Positions 1 through 6,346 of a stretch of 19,616 bases of DNA are shown here, in pieces (position 1 is the stretch's first letter; every line of letters starts with the position of its first letter). Both the position numbers and the translations under genes were made by a program. The notes below the pieces were generated by a model. It saw only the letters and a list, made by a program, of their open reading frames with translations. It did no database searches and was not told where the DNA came from. Source of the DNA: Thermohalobaculum sp039817245 (GTDB taxonomy: Bacteria > Pseudomonadota > Alphaproteobacteria > Rhodobacterales > Rhodobacteraceae); contig JBCBWF010000049.1 in assembly GCA_039817245.1 (NCBI GenBank), positions 1 to 19,616 on the forward strand. The letters are read 5' to 3'.

Positions 1-1415
1 AACCGGACGGGAATGCCGTATTCAAGCTCGATCCGGCTAGCGAGCACCTCGAATTGCAGATTGCCCACGACGCCCACGATCCAGCCCGCGCCGATCACCG
101 GTTTGAAGAGCTTTGAGGCGCCTTCCTCGGCGAACTGGGTGAGGGCCTTGTCGAGATGCTTGGCCTTCATCGGATCGCCCGCGCGCACGGCCTGCAGGAG
201 TTCGGGTGCGAAGGAGGGGATGCCGGCGAAGCGCAGATCCTCGCCTTCGGTGAGAGCATCGCCGATGCGCAGCTGGCCGTGATTGGGGATGCCGATGATG
301 TCGCCGGCCCAGGCATCCTCGGCGAGCTCGCGGTCGGAGGCGAGGAAGAGCACCGGGTTGGAGATGGCCATCGGCTTGCCGGCGCGGACATGTTTGAGCT
401 TCATGCCACGTGTGAAGTGGCCGCTGCAAAGCCTTAGGAATGCGACCCGATCACGGTGTTTCGGGTCCATATTGGCCTGCACCTTGAAGACAAAGCCCGA
501 GACCTTCTTCTCGTCCGCCGCCACCTGGCGGCTGGTGGTCATGCGCGGCTGGGGGGGCGGGGCGTAGTTGGCGATCCCCTCCATCAGCTCCTTCACGCCG
601 AAGGAGTTGAGCGCGGAGCCGAACCAGATCGGTGTCTGGCTGCCGGAGAGGAAGGCGGAGAGGTCGAATTCGGGGAGCAGGCCGCGGGCCATCTCCACCT
701 CCTCGCGCAGCGCTTCCAGCCGCTCCTCGGGCAGGTGCTCGGCGAGACGCGGATCCTCGAGCCCTTCGAGCGCGATGCTCTCGGCGCGCCGGTTGCGATC
801 TGCGCGGTCCATGAGCTCGAGCCGGTCGCCGAAGAGGTCGTAGGCGCCGTGGAACTCGCGCCCCATGCCGATGGGCCAGGAGGCCGGGGCGACGTCGAGC
901 GCGAGCGCCTCCTGGATCTCGTCGATGATCTCGAAGGTCTCGCGGCTCTCGCGGTCCATCTTGTTGCAGAAGGTCAGGATCGGCAGGTCGCGCAGACGGC
1001 AGACCTCGAAGAGCTTGCGGGTCTGGCTCTCCACGCCCTTCGCACCGTCGATGACCATGATCGCTGCGTCGACCGCGGTGAGCGTGCGATAGGTGTCCTC
1101 CGAAAAGTCCTCGTGGCCCGGCGTATCGACCAGGTTGAACCAGTGGGTGCCATAGGGAAAGGACATGGCGGAAGCGGAGACCGAGATGCCGCGATCCTGC
1201 TCCATCTTCATGAAGTCCGACCGCGTGCGGCGCGCTTCGCCCTTGGCGCGGACCTGGCCGGCCATCTGGATCGCGCCGCCATAGAGCAGCAGCTTCTCCG
1301 TCAGCGTGGTCTTGCCCGCATCGGGATGCGAGATGATCGCGAAGGTGCGCCGGCGGGCGACTTCGGGGGGAAGGGGCGGCTGGTTCGACCCGTGGGCGAG
1401 ATGATCCTCAGGCAT
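1..1415 (-). CDS. prfC: Peptide chain release factor 3 (RF3), 3' end missing
   Basis: RF3 is a cytoplasmic translational GTPase that recycles RF1 and RF2 from the ribosome after termination. The reading frame starts at the ATG read from 1415 and stays open to the left edge, giving about 471 codons; the family is usually about 525-530 residues, so some 55-60 C-terminal residues lie outside the window. Near the N terminus I read the P-loop ISHPDAGKTTLTEKLL, then the switch-I-like segment MEQDRGISVSAS, the G3 motif VDTPGHEDF and the G4 motif FCNKMDRE. The last visible stretch, ending LQFEVLASRIELEYGIPVR, matches the RF3 C-terminal domain (LQF-V---R---EY). No clear Shine-Dalgarno sequence precedes the ATG. 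The gene lies downstream of the PNPOx-like gene on the same strand with a gap of 100 bases. The RF3 assignment is firm; only the start codon is less certain. Confidence 0.95.
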   Translation of the reverse strand, partial: MPEDHLAHGSNQPPLPPEVARRRTFAIISHPDAGKTTLTEKLLLYGGAIQMAGQVRAKGEARRTRSDFMKMEQDRGISVSASAMSFPYGTHWFNLVDTPGHEDFSEDTYRTLTAVDAAIMVIDGAKGVESQTRKLFEVCRLRDLPILTFCNKMDRESRETFEIIDEIQEALALDVAPASWPIGMGREFHGAYDLFGDRLELMDRADRNRRAESIALEGLEDPRLAEHLPEERLEALREEVEMARGLLPEFDLSAFLSGSQTPIWFGSALNSFGVKELMEGIANYAPPPQPRMTTSRQVAADEKKVSGFVFKVQANMDPKHRDRVAFLRLCSGHFTRGMKLKHVRAGKPMAISNPVLFLASDRELAEDAWAGDIIGIPNHGQLRIGDALTEGEDLRFAGIPSFAPELLQAVRAGDPMKAKHLDKALTQFAEEGASKLFKPVIGAGWIVGVVGNLQFEVLASRIELEYGIPVR

Positions 1416-1515
1416 GGCGGCGGTATAGCGCGCCGCCGTGATCGCTGAAAGCGCGATCATGTGGGGTAGGGCAGGTCCGTCGGCGGGACCGGCGACGTGG
1501 TTTTCCGCGTGGCGG

Positions 1516-2067
1516 TCAGCTCTCGTCGACGATGCCGGTGGGGGTGCCGTCGATGCTGACGGCGTTCTTGCGGCGCCAATAGGCTTCGACGCCGTCGGGG
1601 CCCATTTCCTCGTAGAATGGGACGAGTTCGGTCTCGCCGCGGCTGCGCGAGAACGCCATCTCGGGCACGCCGGTGCCGCAGGAGGTCTGCACGAGATCGA
1701 TGGCGAGATCGAAGATCTGGCGGGTTCCGGCCATCGGCGGGAAATCGGCGGCGGCCTCGTCCCAGCCCGCATCGCGCGGGTGGAGCGTGTGCGCCGTGCC
1801 GTAGACGCGCAGGATCATCGGATCGCCCTCGAAGGCGCAGAACATCAGCGTCATGCGGTTGAGATCGCGCAGATGCGCCGCCGTCTCGTTGCCGCTGCCG
1901 CTGAGATTGAGCCAGACGATCCGGTTGTCGTGCACGATCCGGAGCGTGTTCATGCCCTTGGGCGACAGGTTCACGCGGCCCTCGCGCGCGGCGGTGGCGA
2001 CGAAGAACAGCGGCTGGCGCTCGATGAAGGCCCGCAGGGTGCGATTGAGCTTCTTTCCGGTGGCCAT
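1516..2067 (-). CDS. Pyridoxamine 5'-phosphate oxidase family (FMN-binding split-barrel) protein
   Basis: This 183-residue protein has the compact FMN split-barrel layout of PNPOx-like proteins. An N-terminal helix (LRAFIERQPLFFVATAA) is followed by the beta segment GRVNLSPKGMNTLRIV, then VWLNLSGSGNETAAHLRDL and MTLMFCAFEGDPMILRVYG. The 'NLSPKG' and 'GSGNETAAHL' stretches are typical of the COG3576-like subgroup, in which the true substrate is usually unknown, so I do not call it PdxH. The start at 2067 is supported by GGAGGAG eight bases upstream. A GAAC-N7-GAAC site at 2098-2112, where the promoter should be, suggests control by LexA. The neighbours are prfC downstream and, divergently, an ABC ATPase gene; neither suggests a pathway. 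The family is confident, the enzymatic role is not. Confidence 0.85.
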   Translation of the reverse strand: MATGKKLNRTLRAFIERQPLFFVATAAREGRVNLSPKGMNTLRIVHDNRIVWLNLSGSGNETAAHLRDLNRMTLMFCAFEGDPMILRVYGTAHTLHPRDAGWDEAAADFPPMAGTRQIFDLAIDLVQTSCGTGVPEMAFSRSRGETELVPFYEEMGPDGVEAYWRRKNAVSIDGTPTGIVDES

Positions 2068-2097
2068 GGTGCTCTCCTCCGCTGTGGTGCGAAGATA

Positions 2098-2112
2098 GAA
2101 CATTAATGGAAC
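2098..2112. promoter_or_regulatory. LexA-type SOS box (GAAC-N7-GAAC)
   Basis: The sequence GAACATTAATGGAAC fits the direct-repeat GTTC-N7-GTTC operator bound by LexA in alphaproteobacteria. It lies in a short AT-rich island, 31-45 bases upstream of the minus-strand ATG at 2067. That is a normal operator position for the PNPOx-like gene, and it is about 130 bases from the start of the divergent ABC ATPase. The match to the half-sites is exact; occupancy by LexA is inference. Confidence 0.55.
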
Positions 2113-2244
2113 ATGGAGGGCAAGCCTGTCGCGGGGCGGTGCCGCGGATTTGATGCAGATCATGGGGCGATCGGCCCGGCTTTGGCGGAGTGTCGGGGTC
2201 TCGCCACGGAGGCGGGACTTGCGGCTACGCGGAGGAGTTGCTAG

Positions 2245-3483
2245 GTGGATGGGAACCCGAGCTTTTCGCTCGTCTATGACCAGACTGAAGAGGCCGATCC
2301 GTTCTTCGCGGAGCCGGCCGGGAGCGCGATGACCGAAATGGCCGATCCGACGCTGAGCCTGGTTCCCGACACGGCCCCGCGGCTCGCGCTCGATAGCGTG
2401 CACGTGGAATTTGAGGGTGTGAAGGCCGTCGACAATGTCAGCCTCAAGATCGGGGCGGGCGAGATCGTCTGCCTGCTCGGTCCCTCCGGCTGCGGCAAGT
2501 CGACAACGCTGCGGGTGGCCGCAGGCGTGGAGCGCCAGTCGGCGGGCACGGTGTCGATCAATGGCCGCGTGGTCTCGGACGCGTGCCGGCACGAACCGCC
2601 CGAAGCGCGCGAAATCGGCCTTATGTTCCAGGACTTCGCGCTCTTTCCTCATCTATCAGTTGAGGAGAACGTGGCGTTCGGCCTGCGGCGCAAGGTGAAG
2701 CCGCGGGACCGTGGTGCGCTGGTGGCGGAGCATCTGCGCCGCGTCGGGCTCGAGGACAAGGCGGAGCGCTACCCCCACCAGCTCTCCGGTGGCGAGCAGC
2801 AGCGCGTGGCGCTCGCGCGTGCGCTGGCGCCGGACCCGCAGGTGATGCTGATGGACGAGCCCTTCTCGGGGCTCGATACGCGGCTGCGCGACGAGGTGCA
2901 GGAGCAGACCCTCTCGGTGCTGCGCGAGGCCGGTGCCGGCGTGTTACTCGTCACCCACGAGCCGGACGAGGCGATGCGCATGGCCGACCGGATCGCGCTG
3001 ATGCGCGACGGGCGGATCGTGCAGGTCGGCGCGCCGTACCACGTCTACAACTACCCGGTGGACCGGGCGGCGGCCGCCTTCTTTTCGGATATCAACGTCG
3101 TGCATGGCGTCGTGCAGGCGCGACAGACCGACACACCGTTCGGCCTCTTCCTCTGTCCGGGCCTCGTCGACAGCGCGGATGTCGAGATCATCTTCCGCCC
3201 GCAGCACATCAAGATCCAGCCGGACCGGGGCACGCCGCCGATCGCGAGTTCGGAGGACGGCACGCCGGCGCGCGGTCGCGTCGTCCGTGCGCGGTTCGTG
3301 GGCGCTCAGAGCCTGATAGAGGTGGCCATGGAGCATGACGGACGCGTTCTGCGCGCCGCGGTGCCCCATGCCTGGCTGCCGGAAGCGGGCGCGCCGGTCT
3401 GGCTGAGCCTGCGCCGCGACCGCTGCTTCCTGTTTCCCTGCGTCAATCAGAGTCGCGTCGCAAGCCCCTACGCCGCCGAGTGA
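2245..3483 (+). CDS. ABC transporter ATP-binding protein, iron/spermidine/sulfate importer class
   Basis: This 412-residue protein is an importer ATPase of the FbpC/PotA/CysA type, which powers uptake through a partner inner-membrane permease. Motifs read in order are Walker A GPSGCGKST (79-87), Q-loop FQD (128-130), signature LSGGEQQR (180-187), Walker B VMLMDEPFSGLD (200-211) and the switch histidine in LLVTHE (about 238). A C-terminal TOBE-like beta domain follows from about residue 280. I chose the GTG at 2245 because GGAGGAG lies seven bases upstream; an ATG at 2329, preceded by GGGAG, would remove 28 poorly conserved residues and is a real alternative. No permease or substrate-binding gene is present on either side, so the substrate cannot be inferred; ferric iron is the most common for this subgroup. 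Confidence 0.88.
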   Translation: MDGNPSFSLVYDQTEEADPFFAEPAGSAMTEMADPTLSLVPDTAPRLALDSVHVEFEGVKAVDNVSLKIGAGEIVCLLGPSGCGKSTTLRVAAGVERQSAGTVSINGRVVSDACRHEPPEAREIGLMFQDFALFPHLSVEENVAFGLRRKVKPRDRGALVAEHLRRVGLEDKAERYPHQLSGGEQQRVALARALAPDPQVMLMDEPFSGLDTRLRDEVQEQTLSVLREAGAGVLLVTHEPDEAMRMADRIALMRDGRIVQVGAPYHVYNYPVDRAAAAFFSDINVVHGVVQARQTDTPFGLFLCPGLVDSADVEIIFRPQHIKIQPDRGTPPIASSEDGTPARGRVVRARFVGAQSLIEVAMEHDGRVLRAAVPHAWLPEAGAPVWLSLRRDRCFLFPCVNQSRVASPYAAE

Positions 3484-3524
3484 TTGCCGGGCTGCGCGCG
3501 GCGAATTCGGCGCCGTTGGGTCCT

Positions 3525-3587
3525 GACCCCTTCCCCCGCCCGGGAGAACCCAATATGTCAGTCATGAGACTGGACGGGGCAGGGGTC
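3525..3587 (+). promoter_or_regulatory. Nested hairpin between the ABC ATPase gene and tatA
   Basis: The left arm at 3525-3541 (GACCCCT, then CCCC) pairs with 3572-3587 (GGGG, then AGGGGTC), with one mismatch and a small bulge. Inside its loop is a second perfect stem, CAGTC-atga-GACTG, at 3559-3572. The structure could end the ABC transcript or sit in the tatA leader. An imperfect direct repeat overlaps it: 3553-3573 resembles 3597-3613 (ATAT-CAGTCA-GAC-TGG). I see no convincing -35/-10 pair here. Confidence 0.45.
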
Positions 3588-3625
3588 CCGTTCGGCATAT
3601 CAGTCAGACCTGGGAGTGAGAGGCG

Positions 3626-3856
3626 ATGGGCCTGAGCATCTGGCAAATTCTGATCGTGGTGCTGCTGCTGGTGCTGCTCTTCGGCCGCGGAAAGATCTCC
3701 GAGCTGATGGGCGACATGGCCAAGGGCATCAAGAGCTTCAAGAAGGGCATGTCGGAGGACACCGCGGAGGAGGCGCCGCAGGTGGCCGAGCAGAAGCCCG
3801 GGCCGACCATCGACGGTACGGTCCAGAACTCCGCCGAACGCAAGGACAGCGCCTGA
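3626..3856 (+). CDS. tatA: Twin-arginine translocase subunit TatA
   Basis: TatA is the small membrane protein that oligomerises to form the pore of the Tat system, which exports folded proteins carrying a twin-arginine signal. The 76-residue product has the family layout: a short periplasmic N terminus (MGLSIWQ), one transmembrane helix (ILIVVLLLVLLFG), the hinge FGRGKI, an amphipathic helix (SELMGDMAKGIKSFKKGM) and an unstructured acidic tail. The start ATG follows GAGAGG at short spacing. It is the first gene of a plus-strand tatA-tatB-tatC-DUF815 operon, with 35 bases to tatB. The -FG- hinge and the F-K-G segment after the helix are the recognisable family marks. I see no anomaly. Confidence 0.97.
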   Translation: MGLSIWQILIVVLLLVLLFGRGKISELMGDMAKGIKSFKKGMSEDTAEEAPQVAEQKPGPTIDGTVQNSAERKDSA

Positions 3857-3891
3857 CGGCGGACCGAGGCGGCTGACGGAGAGGCGCGGCG

Positions 3892-4368
3892 ATGCTCGAC
3901 ATCGGCTGGACCGAATTGATGGTGATCGGCATCATCGCCCTGCTGGTGGTGGGGCCGAAGGAGCTGCCCGGTCTGTTCCGCACCGTGGGCCAGTATGTCG
4001 GCAAGGCGCGCTCGGTGGCGCGGGAGTTCCAGCGTTCCATGGAGGATGCGGCGCGCGACGTTGATGGCGGCGCGCTCAACCAGATCAAGGACGCCAAGCG
4101 CGACTTCGACAAGATGGCACGGATGGATTACTCGGAAGCCGCCAAGCGCACGCAGTCGAGCCTGATGGGCGGTGGCAAGGCGGCGGGGACGGCGACGCCT
4201 GCATCATCGTCGGCCTCCGCCACGGCCCCCGCCTCCGCGCCTGCCGAGGCGACGGCCGCTCCGGCCCCGGAAGCGCCTGCTGCGGCGGCGACCCCGGAGC
4301 CGGCAGCCGCGAAGGAGCCCGCCCCCGCCGCGCCGCCCGCGACCCCTGCCTCCGGCGAGCGAGGCTGA
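3892..4368 (+). CDS. tatB: Sec-independent protein translocase subunit TatB
   Basis: TatB forms the receptor complex for twin-arginine signal peptides together with TatC. The 158-residue product starts MLDIGWTELMVIGIIALLVV, with the conserved glutamate early in the helix and the GPKELPGLFRTVGQYVGKAR hinge and amphipathic helix that separate TatB from TatA. From about residue 95 the protein is an Ala/Pro/Glu-rich low-complexity tail, which in this GC-rich sequence keeps long open frames on other strands. A GGAGAGG-type ribosome site lies just upstream. The stop at 4366-4368 precedes the tatC start by only seven bases, which implies coupled translation. Confidence 0.96.
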   Translation: MLDIGWTELMVIGIIALLVVGPKELPGLFRTVGQYVGKARSVAREFQRSMEDAARDVDGGALNQIKDAKRDFDKMARMDYSEAAKRTQSSLMGGGKAAGTATPASSSASATAPASAPAEATAAPAPEAPAAAATPEPAAAKEPAPAAPPATPASGERG

Positions 4369-4375
4369 GGGCGCC

Positions 4376-5209
4376 GTGAAGGACGACGATGCGCATATCG
4401 ACGAAAGCTCCGCCCCGCTGATCGAGCATCTGATGGAGCTGCGCGACCGGCTGATCCGCGCGCTCATCGGGCTCGGCATCGCCTCGGGCGCCTGCTTCTA
4501 CTTCTATCCCGAGATCTACGCCTTTCTGAGCCAGCCGCTCCTGCGGGTGGATCCGGATGCGGTGATCCAGACGCTCAATCCGCAGGAATTCTTCTTCACG
4601 ATCATGAGCCTGTCGGTCTGGGGCGGCTTCTTTCTGAGCTTCCCGCTGATCGCCTTCCAGCTCTGGCGTTTCGTCGCACCGGGGCTCTATCGCAACGAGC
4701 AGTCGGCCTTTCTGCCCTTTCTGATCGCGACGCCCTTCCTGTTCTTCGCCGGGGCTGCGCTGGCCTATTTCCTCGTGATCCCGCTGGCGTTGGATTTCCT
4801 GATCGCCTTTGCGGAGGGCGCCGCCGTGGAGGGCAGCGGCGTACAGGTGGAGAACGTCAACCGCTTCTCCGAGTATATCGGCTTCATCAAGGTTATGCTG
4901 CTGGCCTTCGGGGTCAGCTTCGAGCTGCCCGTCTTGCTCACCCTCATGGGGCGTGCCGGGTTGGTGACGGCGGATGGGCTCTCGCGCGGGCGGAAATACG
5001 CGGTGGTGGGCATTGCTGCCGTGGCGGCGATCATCACCCCGCCGGACGTGATCAGCCAGATCGCGCTCGGCGTGCCGGTCTACCTGCTCTACGAGATCTC
5101 GATCCTTCTGGTGCGCCGCTTCGAGCAGAAACGCGAGGCCGAGCGCGCCGAAGACGATGACGATCTGGAAGAGGCGGAGGTGAATATCCGCCAGCCCGAG
5201 GGGCCATGA
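4376..5209 (+). CDS. tatC: Sec-independent protein translocase subunit TatC
   Basis: TatC is the six-helix membrane protein that recognises the twin-arginine signal. The product has 277 residues when started at the GTG at 4376. I chose that start because it follows the tatB stop with GAGG five bases upstream, and because the first family-like residues come soon after it (PLIEHLMELRDRL, the cytoplasmic N-terminal motif with its key glutamate). Upstream, the frame is only Arg/Pro-rich shadow sequence of tatB. Other family marks are EFFFTIMSLSVWGGFFLSFP, FQLWRFVAPGLYRNE, the TM-rich FLPFLIATPFLFFAGAALAY, FSEYIGFIKVMLLAFGVSFE and AAIITPPDVISQ. The C terminus is acidic (EDDDDLEEAE). Its TGA overlaps the next gene's ATG. 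Confidence 0.96.
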   Translation: MKDDDAHIDESSAPLIEHLMELRDRLIRALIGLGIASGACFYFYPEIYAFLSQPLLRVDPDAVIQTLNPQEFFFTIMSLSVWGGFFLSFPLIAFQLWRFVAPGLYRNEQSAFLPFLIATPFLFFAGAALAYFLVIPLALDFLIAFAEGAAVEGSGVQVENVNRFSEYIGFIKVMLLAFGVSFELPVLLTLMGRAGLVTADGLSRGRKYAVVGIAAVAAIITPPDVISQIALGVPVYLLYEISILLVRRFEQKREAERAEDDDDLEEAEVNIRQPEGP

Positions 5210-6126
5210 GCGCGCCTGTCCGGGGCGCGGGGCTCCCTGCAGGCACGGCCGCATCGCTCAGCCGTGAAGTCGCGGCTCTCGAACGGATCGCCGAGGCCTT
5301 GGAGCGCATCGCTCCGCCGCCCGCCCTGCAGCCGGATTTCGCGGAGGCCGAGGCCTGGATCTGGCAGGCCAATCCGGATCGGCTGGTGCCGGTCGCGAGG
5401 GTAGCCCGCGTGGAAATGGCGCTTCTTGTCGGCATCGACCGCGCGCGTGACACGCTCATGGAGAACACCCGCCGTTTCGCTGCGGGCTTGCCGGCGAACA
5501 ACGCGCTGCTCTGGGGCGCGCGCGGCATGGGCAAGTCGAGCCTCGTGAAGGCGGCGCATGCGCAGGCGAATGCGGAGAGCGGGCGGCTCCGGCTCGTCGA
5601 GATCCATCGCGAGGATATCCCGAGTATCGGACGGCTGCTCGAGCTGCTTGGCGCGGCGGAGGCCGGTTGGCGCTTCATCCTTTTCTGCGACGACCTCTCC
5701 TTCGACCACGACGACAGCCACTACAAGTCGCTGAAGGCGGTGCTCGATGGCGGTGTCGCGGGCCGGCCGGAGAATGTGCTGTTCTACGCGACCTCGAACC
5801 GGCGCCACCTGATGCCGCGGGACATGATCGAGAACGAGCGGCAGACGGCGATCAACCCCTCCGAGGCGACGGAGGAGAAGGTCTCGCTTTCGGATCGCTT
5901 CGGCCTCTGGCTCGGCTTCCATCCCTGCGACCAGGACGCGTTTCTCGCGATGATCCGCGGCTATTGCGACGCCATGGGGATCGCGATCAGCGATGAGCGG
6001 CTGCGCGCCGAGGCGGTGGCATGGCGGCAGTCGCGCGGCGCGATGTCAGGCCGCGTCGCCTGGCAATTCGTTCAGGATCTCGCCGGACGTGAAGGCGTGG
6101 CAGAGAGCGCCGCTTCGAACAACTGA
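5206..6126 (+). CDS. DUF815-family P-loop ATPase
   Basis: This 306-residue protein is an AAA-type ATPase of the DUF815 family, whose physiological role is not established. Visible motifs are a predicted N-terminal helix (EVAALERIAEALERIA), Walker A LLWGARGMGKSSL (about 101-113), Walker B FILFCDDLSF (about 157-166), a sensor-1-like segment VLFYATSNRRHL and a downstream SLSDRFGLWLGF containing a possible arginine finger. The ATG at 5206 overlaps the tatC stop in an ATGA arrangement, so translation is probably coupled to tatC. DUF815 genes are common near secretion and surE-pcm blocks in alphaproteobacteria, but I know of no demonstrated Tat function. The gene ends 42 bases before the first inverted-repeat element. 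Confidence 0.9.
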   Translation: MSAPVRGAGLPAGTAASLSREVAALERIAEALERIAPPPALQPDFAEAEAWIWQANPDRLVPVARVARVEMALLVGIDRARDTLMENTRRFAAGLPANNALLWGARGMGKSSLVKAAHAQANAESGRLRLVEIHREDIPSIGRLLELLGAAEAGWRFILFCDDLSFDHDDSHYKSLKAVLDGGVAGRPENVLFYATSNRRHLMPRDMIENERQTAINPSEATEEKVSLSDRFGLWLGFHPCDQDAFLAMIRGYCDAMGIAISDERLRAEAVAWRQSRGAMSGRVAWQFVQDLAGREGVAESAASNN

Positions 6127-6168
6127 CGATCGCGGCTGCGCTGCTCGCTTTCTGAGCTGCGACGACGT

Positions 6169-6316
6169 GCTCCCGCTCCCTCCCACGTCATTTTAGGCAG
6201 TGATCCGTGAACGGCGGCTGAAGGTCTTGGAACGTCTTTGAAATCTAAAGAAGCTCTCGGACGTTCATTCAATGTTCTCGAGTTGCATCGCAGAATGACG
6301 TGGGTGGGAGCGGCCG
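6169..6316 (-). repeat. Inverted-repeat element, copy 1 (about 146-148 bp)
   Basis: The ends form a terminal inverted repeat of about 22 bases: CCGCTCCCTCCCACGTCATT at the left and, read from the other strand, CCGCTCCCACCCACGTCATT at the right. It aligns end to end, without gaps, with the reverse complement of copy 2 (17501-17648); by hand I count about 93 identities in 146, with exact runs of 16-18 bases at both ends. No coding frame or target-site duplication was found. It lies between the convergent DUF815 and nlpD-like genes, where it may act as a bidirectional terminator or structured 3' end. It resembles a MITE or a bacterial palindromic repeat; its family is unknown to me. Confidence 0.8.
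6263..6277. promoter_or_regulatory. LexA-type box inside repeat copy 1
   Basis: GTTCATTCAATGTTC is an exact GTTC-N7-GTTC match, the direct-repeat LexA operator form of alphaproteobacteria. The position symmetrical to it in the element holds a degenerate relative (one half-site reads GAAG on the plus strand), while copy 2 retains boxes in both arms. Copy 1 lies at the ends of two convergent genes, so an ordinary promoter role is not obvious. Confidence 0.45.
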
Positions 6317-6346
6317 TAGAGCGGCCTGCCCCCGCACCAGGCGCCC

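Noticed and set aside
1439..1457. GATCGC-tgaaa-GCGcGATC hairpin between the PNPOx-like gene and prfC
   Set aside because: The stem is short and interrupted and no T-run follows on the minus strand; too weak to call a terminator.
4085..5254. Minus-strand open frame opposite tatB and tatC
   Set aside because: TatC is unmistakable on the plus strand; the antisense product is Arg/Gln/Glu-rich and has no family resemblance.
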